From the NCBI RefSeq assembly GCF_000344685.1, contig NW_006920429.1, positions 131,462-195,461 on the forward strand: a DNA stretch of 64,000 nt. Reading direction: 5' to 3'. This document shows, in pieces, positions 1 to 11,937 of this stretch (positions are counted from its first letter, which is position 1; every line of letters starts with the position of its first letter). Both the position numbers and the translations under genes were made by a program. The stretch is from Gloeophyllum trabeum ATCC 11539 (Eukaryota > Basidiomycota > Agaricomycetes > Gloeophyllales > Gloeophyllaceae). The notes under the pieces are model-generated. The model had not been told where the DNA came from, did not search any database, and saw only the letters and a program-made list of their open reading frames with translations.

Positions 1-3000
1 CTTTCCCGGCACCGCGCTTGGTAGGTTTGGACTTAGCGTCAGGAGGGTGCTCGGGAGAAGTAGGCCTCTCAATGAAATCCAACTCATCGGTGTCGACGTC
101 GATGGGTTTCGTCTTCGCACCACGCGTTCGCGGTGCGGGTTTGGTCTTCGAGGGGGCCGCCTCCGAGTCTGTGGCCGTAGCATCGTGATCAGCGGACCGT
201 CCGCGGCGGACCGTCCTGCGCGCCGCAGGGTCTGGAGCCTCGGACTCAGAGGTCGCTCCGCGAGCTTTGGATGCTGGCGCCTTTCTCTTCGAAGCAGTTG
301 CCTTCGAAGTCTTCATGGGCGCATCTTCTGGGACCGTTTCCAACTGCGGTGCACAGGAATCTTTGGCTTCTGGCTTGTGCGGAGGTTCTGTAGACGCAGT
401 CGCCTACAAACACATTTAGCAAACCCGTCTCTATGACACAACCGGTACTAACCTCAACGTCTGCCACGCGACGACCCCGCAATACCCTAGGCTTTTTAAC
501 CGAGGCCTTGGATTTTCCCGCTACGTCAACTTCGTCATCAGTGTCCGCGGTGGACTTGCTTGGTCCCCTAGTCTGAGGCGTGGCCTCGTCATCAGCCAGC
601 TGTGAGGCACCCGTAGCAGGTGTACGCGCGACCCTCTTCCTGGTCGGCGCGGCAGTCTTGGGGATCTGAGTGCTCCGCGTCGCCTTGGACTTCGCCGCCG
701 CAGGGGTCTTTCTAGCTCTTGGGTTTGAGGCGGGTGGCTCTTCTTCCATTTCAACGTCACCTGCCGTTTCGGCTTCCAGCTCCGCCTCTGGTTCTGGCTC
801 GGGCTCAGGAGCGGCGTTCGCTTTCCACCCTTCAGGCGTCGCCATCATATCGCCCACCCCATCGAGAACGGCCGAGGGCATTTCCTTCTCCGGCAAGAAC
901 ATATTCCTCACCCCGTCCATCCTCGGTGAGGCGCTTGGATCACCCACGATGGCATTGTGCACGAACAAGTCGCGCACGCCTCGGACGGCCGGAGTTTGTA
1001 AAGCAGGCTGATGTTGCTGGCCGAATAGATGTCTGAGATCCAATCGAGGGGTCCGTGGAACGCTGTCAGAAGGTTGGGCATGCTGCTCGGCCTGCTCGAC
1101 GTCCTCCTGCGGAGGCTCATCCTCCTGAGCGTCGCTCATCGCGATATCCTCGTCCTCATCTTGCGCGCCTTGGTAGAAGTTCGCCATCGGCATCGCGTCG
1201 GGGGCAATCAGGCTGAACCTAGCCTTCCCCTTCTTGGCAGGACTGGGGGTGACCGCCAGCTGCTCGAACCGCGCGCTGCGGCGCCTGTTCATATCCTCGT
1301 TCGCCTCCTTAACCTTCTCCAACAACGTCCGCGCGTCCTCGTCGCCTTCCTTCGCCTCCTCCTTCTTCATTTCTGGCTGCTCACCTTGCATGGCCGGAGC
1401 TTTGGCGGGCGAGACGCTCCCAACCCTCCTCACGCCCGGTATCTGGCCGCCGAAGAACGGATCCGGCATGTGCAGCGCCGACCGACGACGTTCCAGGATC
1501 GCCTATGCGTAACTCATGAGACCATCACATGGACGAGGACGAAGCACGCGTCGCGTACCTTCCTCTCGGCCTCATCCACCTTCTCCCTCTTCCTCGGGCT
1601 GAGGGCGAAGCCATCCTCTGCCTTCGCCGTCCCCATTCCATCTCCTTCCTTGCCTACAGCAACCGCGATATCCTTGACCTTCCACGGGGGCTCGACCTTC
1701 ACCCTCCTGGGTCCATCATATGCGGCCTTCCCAAGGCTTGGCCGCAGGGCTGTACGCGGGGGGGTGAAGACGCGCGCGCCTGGCGGAGGGCGCTGGGCTT
1801 GCGGTGTCATGAATTGCAGACGTTGGCCCTGCTCGGGAGTTTTAAAATGCGGTTGCGGGACAGCGGGTTGGTCGTGTTCTGCAGACGTGCCTGCCGGTGA
1901 AGGCGTTGTCGGGAGGTCAGGATACATTGGGGTGTATTCATCTTGATCTTCCTGCTCTTCTTCGTGCTTTGTTGCGTCCTCCGTTTCCTGTACGTACAAA
2001 ATGAGCACACGGAAGGAATGATAAGAAACCGGATCCTTACATCCATGTTATCGTCTTCATCATGTTCGTCCTCAGCATGTAGCTGTCTCTCCGGGCTTCT
2101 GCTCAGCGACCTCAAGAGTCCACGGACAGCCTCGAATGGCCTCTGCCACCCAGACGCCCGTGAAGGACGAGAGGGCGAGTCCTCCTCCTCGTCATCCATC
2201 CGCACATCATCGCCGCCGTCCATTTCCTCATCCTCGTCGTCCTCCAGGATACCAGCCACGACCTCCTCCACCTCCTTCTCCTCTTCCGTCTCTCGCTCGA
2301 TCTCCACCCTGAGGGCCGTGCGCTGTGCCGAGCGTATGAGGACCGCGCGGTGCAGCGACGGCCGGGGCGGACGCGCTGGCCGCGGAGTCCGGTACACAGG
2401 GGTCCTTGGCGGGAACACGGGTGGCTTCGACGGCGTGCTGAGCACCGGAGCAGGGCGGGGGATTTGGGGCACATCTTCGAGGATAACGAGATCGTTCTCT
2501 TCCTGCGTGACCCGCGGGTGGTTGCCGTCCACGAGCACGATTTCTTCGCCCTTGACTGGAGACTTGACGGGGCTTTGCAGCAGCCTCAGGTTCTCTCTTG
2601 GGTCGTCGCTCGGCCTCGGGGTGAATACCTGTGCGCTGTGGATCATGCTCATGCGGACTTTGCCTGGGCGGGCTGGGGTGGCAATGAGGATCGGGCGAAG
2701 CTCCTTCGGCGGGTACTGGAATATGAATAGTTTCTTGTGGATTTCGATCTTCGAGTTCGTCGATAAAGGGATGGTAGCCGGAGACGCGGGGTTGGACGAA
2801 GGGTATACGGGTGAGTCGTCCACCCAGACTCCGTTTGTACCGAGCACCACAAGGAATGCCTGTCAAATGTTCTGACGAATGCAGTGTGCATATTCGACTG
2901 TGTCGCACCTTTCGCTCCTGGAACATAACCTTACAATGCACCGCGCTCACAGAGTCGTAGTACAGTCTCACGTCGCATTTGACATCTCGTCCGAAAGTAA

Positions 3001-3100
3001 TCTCCTCTTCGTCGATAGGAAACACCGCTGCTACCGCACTAGGGTCGTTACGTTTCATAAGTTTGAGAGTGCCATAGCGTCCGACTTCGCTGGCGTCCAT
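1..3100 (-). CDS. FHA-domain protein with repeated GVRxLF motifs (3' end outside window)
   Basis: Five exons join in one frame: 3100-2909, 2859-2041, 1987-1559, 1502-453 and 403-<1, with 49-56 bp GT-AG introns. I start at the ATG at 3100; an in-frame ATG at 3196 would add 32 residues with no domain. About 960 residues are visible and the end is missing. The first 130 residues form an FHA fold: FGRDVKCDVRL, then SAVHCKV, then after intron 1 VVLGTNGVWVDD. FHA domains bind phosphothreonine. The rest is low-complexity, acidic and basic tracts rich in TP/SP sites. Exon 4 holds four related motifs (LDLRHLF, RGVRDLF, DGVRNMF, DGVGDMM), each next to a TP or SP. An N-terminal FHA plus short F/LF-TP repeats recalls Ki-67-type chromosome-surface proteins. 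That likeness is inferred. A nuclear, cell-cycle-phosphorylated role is plausible but not shown. Confidence 0.85.
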
Positions 3101-4394
3101 AGCTTGAGGCTTATGAGCCGATAGTGGCAACGCAGCGGAGGTGGTGGACAGCGGACGGACGCGGTTGAGAGCCGAGGAACGCGGTTGACTGGGCACGTGA
3201 CACGCTCGCGTGGTAAATGGATCAGGTGACCGCGTATTCTGCCACAGGCGACTCGGAAGACCTGCCTGAGCTTGGAGTCATACTTACGCCACTTTCCTGC
3301 TCTGCCTCTGCTCTTAAATATCAGAATATATCACACACAGCAGAAGAAGACTCATTAACCGTCCTTCATTGCTCAACCAACGTCTGAATCCCCCGCGCTG
3401 TCTTTCAACTTCTACGCCCGAAAAGTCAAATCTCACAGAGTTTCTTATGTCTACTGTCTGCTTACCGGCATCAAGGTTTCCGCATTCCTTAGCCGTTGTG
3501 TTACTCGTATTTGCATTGGCTCTTTGGCTTGACCGCCCCAAAAAGCAATCCCGTTTATTACGGCCGGGACCCTTAAAATTCTCTCCCTTGACTTCGCCAC
3601 TAACATCAATGACGGCGTGAAATGTTTTGGATCGTCCCTCTGTGCCGCAGGCAGCGACACTGACCCCTTCCCCCCGAATAGTCGCTTGGCTCGTCCCTCT
3701 GTATTCGCTGCGCCGATCAGGTTTGATCAGGTAGAGGCCGGTCGAGAGCATGGAGTGGCAATACGAATGATCAGGCATCGGTGTTGACGACTTCGCAGGA
3801 TGATTCTCGTTGAACGTCTACTTGGCGGACGCTTCCCGGTGCCCCTCCGGACGTGCATGCTCTCGGGCCTCCGTGGACACTCATTCAGCTTCTCCACCGA
3901 GACACGACAGAGATCATGGCCCTCGGTATTGCCTTCGCGTGAGTGCCCCATGTCGTACTTTTCCCCGCGAACATTGATGAGCAGAGAGACAGGGCCGAGT
4001 GGGAGACGGGCGAGCGGCGACACGCTATGTACTCCGGGCAAGGGCCGAGAGAGATCGGAGACAAGGCGCCGGGCTTCAGTTAGTAGACAATTTGGGAACT
4101 AAGATGCTGGGAGCTGGATAACTAGACAGATCCACTCTCTTGAGAAGCAATACCTGCGCCGGCTTCGAACCGCCCGTACGCTCCGGTCGACCCCAGGAGC
4201 CATGATAAGATACTATGCTCTCAAATAATATAAGGCTTCCTACACAATAGCGACGCCTGGAACCATAGATACACAAGAACGAGTTGGATATAGCATGAAT
4301 ACCTACCAGTCACCCGCACGCCAGGAATCGAGAAGTCTTAGTCAAGAGCGATCGCAATACCGTCCCTGTGCCTCCCGCCCTATCCACATTGACG
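3101..4394. other. Intergenic, no recognised gene
   Basis: This lies between two minus-strand genes: upstream of the FHA gene and downstream of the FunK1 stop. Open frames of 100-155 codons exist on the minus strand (3314-3778, 3727-4041) but have no domain, no consistent splice structure and no match to anything I know. Confidence 0.5.
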
Positions 4395-7300
4395 CTAGTC
4401 CAAGATAGCGGGAAGGCGATCCTGAATTTTACCCCCCGCCGAAGCGTGCACGCCCGATGCCTCCAGTACCGCGCCCTGAGTGCTCGCACCCTCCGTGACC
4501 GCACTCTCCGTAGCTGCATCCCCGGCCTCGCGATTACGGGCGCGTTTCGCAGAGTTGTCCTTCCCATCATTGCCTTCTCGCTTTCGCTTGCTCCGAGTCT
4601 TGCGTCCGGAAGCCGGGTGAGACCCAGTGCCGGTCCTGAGGTTCGCTGCGGTGTCTTGGGCAACACGCTTCTTCGAGATGGGAATGCGACGGAACGCTGT
4701 AGCACTATCATCCGGCTCCGGCCAGCTATTGGAATCCAGAGCTTCACGAAAAGCCAGCTTGATGTGTTGGTGGGTCTGCAGCTGGTAGAAACTATCAGGA
4801 TCATTGTCATAGTATCGCTCGTAGATCCATTCATCTTGGTAGTGGGTCGCCACGAGGCCAGCGAGACGGTGGATACACCTAGTCACTGGTATGTTGATTG
4901 ATGCTTCGTCGAGTTCTCCGGCCTTCTTCGTGTCGTACACTTCGCTGCTATGGTGATTGCCACGGAGAACCTTCATATTCTTCACCTCTACTCGAATGAA
5001 GTGAGTTCTCCGAGCGATATCTGCGCCGCAGAAGATACGCTTGATCCAGTCCACCGACAAGGTATGGGGCCTGTGATGGATGAAAAGGTATGCGGTAGAC
5101 CAGAAAAACGACTCCAAGTCATTCCAGGTGGCGTGAGCAGGTACATCCTGTCCTGGTTCCCGTATTCGGGCAACGGATAGGAACTGCACAGTTCCCTGGA
5201 AGACATCCCTCGTTAGTAGTGAGACCATACTGCTTGGACCAGAGCAGCGTGCTTACCGTGATTTCCCGCAAATCTCCATCACTTCCGGGTTCACCGATCA
5301 CGGTGGCATATTCCATATCAATGAGAAAACCTTTGCAATTTTCCATATCGGGATAGGCGCTAATCATGATATTGTTAATGCTGATATCCCGGTGGAGAAT
5401 TTTCTTCTCGCCCATCCTCTCATGACCTGACGCTCCCATAAGCCATGGAGGGACGACAAGGAAACGAGGGTACTCACCTAGAAGACTATCATAGATCGCC
5501 TCCATCGCTTCACGAGTGGAAGAGAAGCGACTCAGTGGGATCCCCACGGAATCAAGGACGCAGCGATGATGGACGCGCGGAGGACACTTGCGAGGTCCGT
5601 AGTGCTTATTAAGGAGGTGAGCAATCGTCCGATGCATTCCGCTATCCGGGTCGGGAGGGTCAATCAGATCCACATCGCTGCGCAGCCTTGCTACACCCGG
5701 AACAGGCCCCTCAGCATGGATGATCTTGTATATTTCACCCTCGAGCCTGCGAGACGGGTCGCGCCAGGAGTCTTTGATGATAACAAAATGATCCTCGTTA
5801 CTGCGTTCCGGATTTTCCACAGTGCCTGGGACAGGGAAAGCGAGCCAGGTACACGTCCCTCGGCCGAGCATCGCCGTCGAGGTGAAGAGCGGCGGACCCA
5901 CGGTGATGTACTGCTCCACTTTATCGTCAGACTTTGACGGTACCATGATCGTACTGCTCTGCGCCACCAGGGTGTTGTCGTCCAGCATCTCGGCCTCCTC
6001 CGAAATTAATCGTTTCGCCCTCGCCTTCTTGATCTTTTCCCGAAGGAGCTCGACGTGGCCGTCTGGGCGCGATTCGAAATTGATCGTAGGGTCCACGCCG
6101 CTACCGCAGTACCCTTGGGCACCGAATCCCGCCAGAAACTGCCAAAACGGTTCGAGGTCCTGCTTGTAGTCGAAATAGTCGGATATGAGCACCGAGGAAC
6201 GATCCCACCGAAAGAACCTNNNNNNNNNNNNNNNNNNNNNNNNNNNNNNNNNNNNNNNNNNNNNNNNNNNNNNNNNNNNNNNNNNNNNNNNNNNNNNNNN
6301 NNNNNNNNNNNNNNNNNNNNNNNNNNNNNNNNNNNNNNNNNNNNNNNNNNNNNNNNNNNNNNNNNNNNNNNNNNNNNNNNNNNNNNNNNNNNNNNNNNNN
6401 NNNNNNNNNNNNNNNNNNNNNNNNNNNNNNNNNNNNNNNNNNNNNNNNNNNNNNNNNNNNNNNNNNNNNNNNNNNNNNNNNNNNNNNNNNNNNNNNNNNN
6501 NNNNNNNNNNNNNNNNNNNNNNNNNNNNNNNNNNNNNNNNNNNNNNNNNNNNNNNNNNNNNNNNNNNNNNNNNNNNNNNNNNNNNNNNNNNNNNNNNNNN
6601 NNNNNNNNNNNNNNNNNNNNNNNNNNNNNNNNNNNNNNNNNNNNNNNNNNNNNNNNNNNNNNNNNNNNNNNNNNNNNNNNNNNNNNNNNNNNNNNNNNNN
6701 NNNNNNNNNNNNNNNNNNNNNNNNNNNNNNNNNNNNNNNNNNNNNNNNNNNNNNNNNNNNNNNNNNNNNNNNNNNNNNNNNNNNNNNNNNNNNNNNNNNN
6801 NNNNNNNNNNNNNNNNNNNNNNNNNNNNNNNNNNNNNNNNNNNNNNNNNNNNNNNNNNNNNNNNNNNNNNNNNNNNNNNNNNNNNNNNNNNNNNNNNNTA
6901 GTCGAATAGTCGGATATGAGCACCGAGGAACGATCCCACCGAAAGAACCTAGCACGATTGCCAAAGATCCCAATCCCGCACAAAAAGCAGCGAGGCCGGC
7001 GCTTGAAAGAGACGGTGGCATAGTAGGAGAATTGATCCCAAACCCCTGTTTGGTATTCATGAGGAGTGTCTGGCCTCGACTCGTCCGTAGTATTGTAAAA
7101 TGGGTCTTGCCTATCGTTTGGCTTGACTTCGACGAATGCTAATGCACATGGCCAAGAGCTGTCCTTCCCCTTCGAGAGAACAACCAGGTCTGGCGTCCCA
7201 GGATCCTTGGTGTCTTGGGAGTGATTGACGACCTCAAATTCGATGGGAGGGTTCTCTGTCCAAAGAGACGAGCACATCTTATTCAGCGCTTCCTTCTGCC

Positions 7301-7850
7301 GGAGGGACTATGGGTCAGTGCTAACGCGTCAAAAAACTATTTCATTACGTACTAGGGGTTCATACATCTCAAGTTCGACCCCGTCCCCCGTCGGCACGCT
7401 CTGCAACTTCGCTGAGACACCGATCTGAGCGTTCGGGGATATTGCCTGCGAGGCATTCTCGACCACATTCTCGAATTGACGTTGAAACGTAATGCGCAAG
7501 AAGTCGGTCATGGAAACAGGTCCAACCCGTAGCCTTGAGGCCTCACTTCCGGCTTCTGTCCGTAGCGTGCTGATGGGGAGAGTCTGGCTCTGAAATTTCC
7601 GCGTACAGGACAGCGGTCGTTCGGATGGGAGGGATGCCGGAGTATTGAATAGTACAGGAGCATTATTTTTGGCAGGTGGTGTATGAGGACGTTCAACGTC
7701 GCCGGCAGAGTCGCCAGCGGCCGGTGTGGCATTGACATCCGCCGGAGCAGATGTGCCCGGTATAGGTACCGCGACATCATCGAGCGGTGGGGGAGACGGG
7801 GAAGCAGGCAGAGGGGTATCCGGAGGTGGTGTCGCAGCAGGTTCAGACAT
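4395..7850 (-). CDS. FunK1-type fungal protein kinase, copy 1 (interrupted by an assembly gap)
   Basis: Four exons: 7850-7353, 7307-5478, 5426-5257 and 5195-4395; introns of 45, 51 and 61 bp are bounded by GT-AG. The start MSEPAATPPPDT matches copy 2. The protein belongs to the fungus-specific FunK1 kinase family. It has a proline-rich N-terminus, an N-terminal conserved region (ALAFVEVKP, YYATVSF, CFLCGIGIFGN), a kinase N-lobe with GRGTCTWLAF and IIKDSW, the catalytic loop LHRDISINN, and LIDMEYA in place of DFG. GTVQFLSVAR and TWNDLESFFW follow, then a basic C-terminal tail. The N run 6220-6898 lies in exon 2, but both sides carry the same roughly 52 bp. Removing the Ns and one copy (731 bp) restores one frame. 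The copy at 6167-6219 gives the better reading. FunK1 proteins act in cytoplasm or nucleus; substrates are unknown. Confidence 0.88.
6220..6898. other. Assembly gap (679 N), probably false
   Basis: The sequence 6167-6219 reappears at 6899-6950 with one base missing. The two contig ends therefore overlap and the intervening Ns are probably not real sequence. Confidence 0.85.
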
Positions 7851-7920
7851 TGGGGGTGCAACAGTCAGCAAAGAAGAAGGTTGAAAAGCGACGGCCACCC
7901 ACCGAGCTTGTTAAATCGCT

Positions 7921-7934
7921 GGAGTTTGAACTCC
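7921..7934. promoter_or_regulatory. Palindrome upstream of FunK1 copy 1
   Basis: GGAGTTTGAACTCC lies about 70 bp upstream of the copy 1 ATG. It sits in a roughly 60-bp stretch that is also conserved upstream of FunK1 copy 2. It may be a transcription-factor site; this is inferred from conservation and symmetry only. Confidence 0.4.
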
Positions 7935-8759
7935 GATGTCCATTGTCCATTGTTATGAGTACTTCGATGTGGCTCTAAAACGCACGTGTTGATGAGTTCT
8001 GCAACCAATATTAATGGTGTTGCGCGACGAAGGCGTGTTGTGGCAAGAGACGGGATGAATTTCTCACGTTGCCGCGGTCGAAGGCGGCACGTGCACCGTG
8101 ACCGTGACTCGTGTTCCCGGGCCTCGATGGAATCTCTCCTTGGGAATACGCCCTGCCAGCAACCCTGGAGCGTGAATGATACTCGTTCACACTCGTGTCG
8201 AGTTATTGGCGATGCGGGACGTTACATCCTCTTTCAGTGCGGTCCGTGCACCCGTCTCAATTTCCTACGATGAACCAGAAGCAACCGCATGTCACTTGAT
8301 ACATCAAGTACCCGTATTGAGCCTGCGGCAAATATGGGAATACTTACTCGGGTCGAGGATCCCATTTCGCTTATGATTGTCGATTCTAGAGTACTCGACA
8401 AAAGTGGAACAATGCCGCTTCTACTTACGCGAGCAAGAATCTAATCCTCTCGCTGGACGTTATCTCTATTCAGTATCGCTGGCCTATCTGTGAGGCAACT
8501 CCATGAACAAAGTTTGACCTTTATCCTAATAGTTATCTCACGCTTTGCCGGTGACTCAATCCGCGTATTGTACCCAGTGCTCCCACCTCACCACAAGCTA
8601 GACGGACATGCTAGATCCCACTGGTCCCAAATCCTCCAAAAACGGCCTGCAATTCCAGCATTTATCGGGACAGCCACACCAATTCGATTGGCCCAGTCGT
8701 AGAAACTCAAGGCTATTGCCTCTCATCCTCCTTGGAAGTCACAATCCTGCATGTATATA
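7935..8759. other. Intergenic, nothing recognised
   Basis: No domain-bearing frame is seen. The right edge meets the C-terminal end of a permease relic. The left edge is the upstream region of FunK1 copy 1. Confidence 0.5.
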
Positions 8760-10038
8760 TCACTCCTTCACATCCTCCTCCACCGTCCACACCGGCCAGA
8801 CGGACCTGTACTTCCCGAAAGCCACCCACGCAAATGCCACGAGGAGCAGCTCCGATTGCGAGGACCGCGTAGTTCATGTTGATCGAGTCCACCGGATGGG
8901 AGGTGGGCAGAATGAACAAGACACAGGTGAAAACGGTGAACTACAGAGACAGGACACGAGAGATCAGCCAGACTTCACTAGAGGACGAGGAAGCTGGCTC
9001 ACCAGAGCGCTGGCTACATCAATTGGCCGTGAATATCGGTCAAGAGAGAACGGCCCTCGCTCAGATAACCTGAATACGAGGTCGCTTCGTCATTCCGCAA
9101 TGTTATAAAGTAGTACAAACTCACGACGCGGGCCAGAAGCAGCGAACGAGAATGGGCTAGAGGTAGCTCAACATGACTGCTACGGCAGCCGAGGACAATA
9201 TAGCGTTGAACTACGGGTATGTCACCACACAGATGCAGAAGTGAAAGCAACATCACTCACTGCAACGGTGAAACCGATATACGCACAAGAGATGATGCAG
9301 CCAATCAGCACCGACACCCACACGCCGAAATACGGCGCCTGATTCCGATTCAGCGCCATAAACCGCCCGCGCATGGGCATCGCATTATCCCTCGCAAGCG
9401 CATAAAACGACCACGAGCTTGCCGTGAACGCCGTCACTGCCGCCACCATAACTGCGCCGCGCATATCACCACCAGGGCACACCAGCGTAGCCTTTTCCCC
9501 ACCGCGTCATAGTACAACTGCGCGATGGGGATCGCGTACGATGTGCCCTGGATGGAGGCGACAGACTGCACGGAGAAGAGGAGCGCGAGCATGTACGCGA
9601 GCCCGATGAGCCAGGAGCGGACAATGGAGAAGACGACAGCGAGCGTGGCGAGGACGGCGGCGTTCTTGGCTTCTTCGGCCACTTGCGCAGCGGTCCCGCA
9701 GCCCTCGAGGGTGTAGACGGCTTGGAGGAAGCCGAGGAGGACCACGAATCCCCGGGAGCCCCAGCCCGTGAAGCTGGCGGTGAGCGTTTAGCAAGCGCCA
9801 GGATGGATATGAATCGGGGCATACTTTTCAAAGTCGGTGAACACGAATTCCGCCGAGTTCTACGTGCGAGATTCGTCCACATACCATTCGGGTGAAATGG
9901 GAGGCGGCGCGTACGTACCTTCCCAGGTGCTTTCACGAGGAGTTTTATTACGAGGACGCACATCCCGCCTAGCGTCCACCAGACATTAAACGAACTCATC
10001 CCTCCGATCGCCTTTGTGCCGATAGTGTCGATGATCGG
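8760..10038 (-). pseudogene. Amino-acid/GABA-type permease relic 1 (APC superfamily), C-terminal two thirds
   Basis: Reading the minus strand from high to low coordinates gives successive permease pieces. These are IGTKAIGGMSSFNVWWTL; a helix run with GFLQAVYTLEGCGTAAQVAEE and SIVRSWLIGLAYML; ALARDNAMPMRGRF and ALNRNQAPYFGVW; and finally HPVDSINMNYAVLAIG. After that point a frameshift is needed to reach VAFAWVAFGKYRS and a stop near 8763. These are hallmarks of fungal UGA4/HNM1-like transporters of the plasma or vacuolar membrane. The N-terminal third is missing; the relic ends abruptly at about 10038 against a family-gene fragment. Several frame changes rule out function. Confidence 0.8.
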
Positions 10039-10891
10039 GTACGGGCTCTCACCTGCACGACGTTCCACCGTCAGGACTGACTATAGCTCCTTCTAGGCCT
10101 ACGACGGCTCACAAACGTATACAGTCTGCGAAGACGCACCCATCGAAGCCTCGGATGACAGCCCATGCCAGGAGGGGTACGACGTCGCGATAGTGTTGAT
10201 ACGTTCGGAGCCCAAGACACGAGATACGCGAGAGATTCAACGAACTCACATACATAATTTCCGGCTGCGTATTAATCGGCCTTCCTAGCTCTATGGGAAG
10301 CAGGCGGTGCCGCTGGCCAATCAAGCCTTCAAGGACTTGTTCTCTATCCCCATCCGAAAGTGGCGAGGTAATCTCGCTACGTCGCGTGGGCAGCCTTCAC
10401 AGGAGGCCCACGAGGTACGTGCTGACTTATATATGGTATTCCCCGAGGTACTGAATTGCGCGTCTTACCAGTTGTACGTGCCGGCGACAGAACCGGGCCA
10501 AGTTTGGCCCACACAACGGGTAGGGTGCATGCACGATACGCATGACTATCATATCCAACTCCCGGAGCTATTGCAGCCATCTATACCTGAAATGAGTCAA
10601 TCGACGGCTCCTGAGAACCATGCAAATGAACTCACCGAATATTTGGAACAAGCAACTGAGCAACAGGCGGGTGCCTCAGCTCTCCCGCAGTCAGTCATTG
10701 GATCATCGACATTAGATGAATCTACTCCCCACGGCCCACAGTACGTATTCCTCTCGTACGAGCCATTACAGTCGACGGCAGAAAGGGCGGTGTGGGTTGG
10801 GGGAATCCCAGCGCCGAAAGAACGAAAAAGACCCCGAAAGCACCAAGCATCGATCTCGGAGGACAAAGACCATCGAAAGAGGTATCGGTAG
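10039..10891 (+). pseudogene. Truncated family gene, cassette 1 (exons 6-8 only)
   Basis: The piece is homologous to the 3' half of the tandem family described at 28630-31221. It begins at the intron following exon 5, with no exons 1-5. Exon 6 starts with AYDGSQTYTV. The next donor has lost its GT: the sister at about 27180 reads CAAGTACGAACTC, here it reads CAACGAACTC. Exon 7 contains IPIRKWRGN. Exon 8 contains EMSQSTAPEN and TAERAVWVGG and ends HRKRYR-stop. The C-terminal module of the full-length copies is absent. It is a 5'-truncated pseudogene fused head-on to the permease relic. Confidence 0.7.
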
Positions 10892-11937
10892 CGGAGAGGT
10901 GAAAAAGGGAGATAGATATGGTGTAGAAAGGAGGGATAGAAATATAAATAGGGATTGCGTCCATGTCCCCGACAGCCTTAGTGTGACTGACGAGGTTGAA
11001 ATATTTCGAGGCGTCCGATGACGGACATGCCATTCTACGCTTGGGCCGTCACGTAGGGTCAGGGTTGGAGAGGGACACCAAGAGTACATTATTCAGACAG
11101 AGACTCACGAGCTTCACAAATCATTCACCCAAATGGTATCCGCAACAAGACTGTTTAATGACACGTTCCTAACTCTCCGAAGCAGGCAGTGCGGGGAGAT
11201 CAATCAAGCCGCTAAGTGTAATGGCGATTTTATGGGATCCTGCAAGAGACAAAGAACGTTCTGTCGATGACGATCGAATGGAGAAAGACCCCAGACATCC
11301 TAGGTGATCGATGATTGGCTTACCAATATTTATATATATATGACTTTACCTGCCATGTACGGTAAGCTCATGGGGCAGTTTCTTGCAATGCATCGCAGGT
11401 ACTAGGGCTTCATTGAGATATAGGGATTATTTCTTATGTTGCTAAGACTTAGTACACCATATGCGCATTATGGAGGGCACTGACTCGAGGGGGTTTGCCC
11501 GAATGGGCGCAGGGATTCGGGTGCCACAGAGGTCAACCTCCGGTCGTGATCTGGTTTTCCAAAGGCAGACAGCTTGTCGCAATATCCTCAGCAGTAGGTC
11601 CCCTCGTCCTTCAATTCATAAGAGGCCATTAATTTGTTGACTCAGCTCAGGGGAAAGCAGCTGTACTCGCTCAGCCTAAGGTTAATAGGTTCTCATCCGA
11701 TAGCACGCTGCATCAAATCAGTTATTACTCCCATTGGGACGACCACCGAGTAATTCTGTGGCCGATATACATAGATATCAAGCAATAATACATTGTGAGG
11801 TCTTGGTGGAGATTCGGAATATTCGATTATTCCTCGAAAGTCACGACCCTCTCTTCGGCATCTTCCTTGCTCTCAAATATCACTTCCTTTGTCGCGAGCC
11901 TCTAAGAGCTTCCCCTTTACCTCTCTCTTTGACCAGT
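10892..11937. repeat. Cassette spacer S1, copy 1
   Basis: This spacer recurs at 27529-28629 and 49086-49960. It separates a truncated family gene from a full-length one. Shared blocks include the segment near 11280-11400 (AGACCCCAGACATCC onward) with a following TATA-like run. The minus strand has a conserved ATG (11298) opening a short MSGVF frame seen in all copies. No plus-strand gene is visible; it serves as the upstream region of gene A. Confidence 0.6.

Noticed and set aside
47..1946. Plus-strand frames across 47-1946 (for example 1029-1946) as genes
   Set aside because: They lie opposite well-supported exons of the FHA gene, have no domain, and are arginine/serine-rich mirror frames.
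3314..4041. Minus-strand frames between the FHA and FunK1 genes as a gene
   Set aside because: No recognisable domain, no convincing splice pattern and no second copy to compare.
5119..6939. Long minus-strand frame spanning the first N run as a single 606-residue protein
   Set aside because: Most of it is translated Ns. Splice sites and the duplicated flank show that the real structure is a four-exon FunK1 gene.
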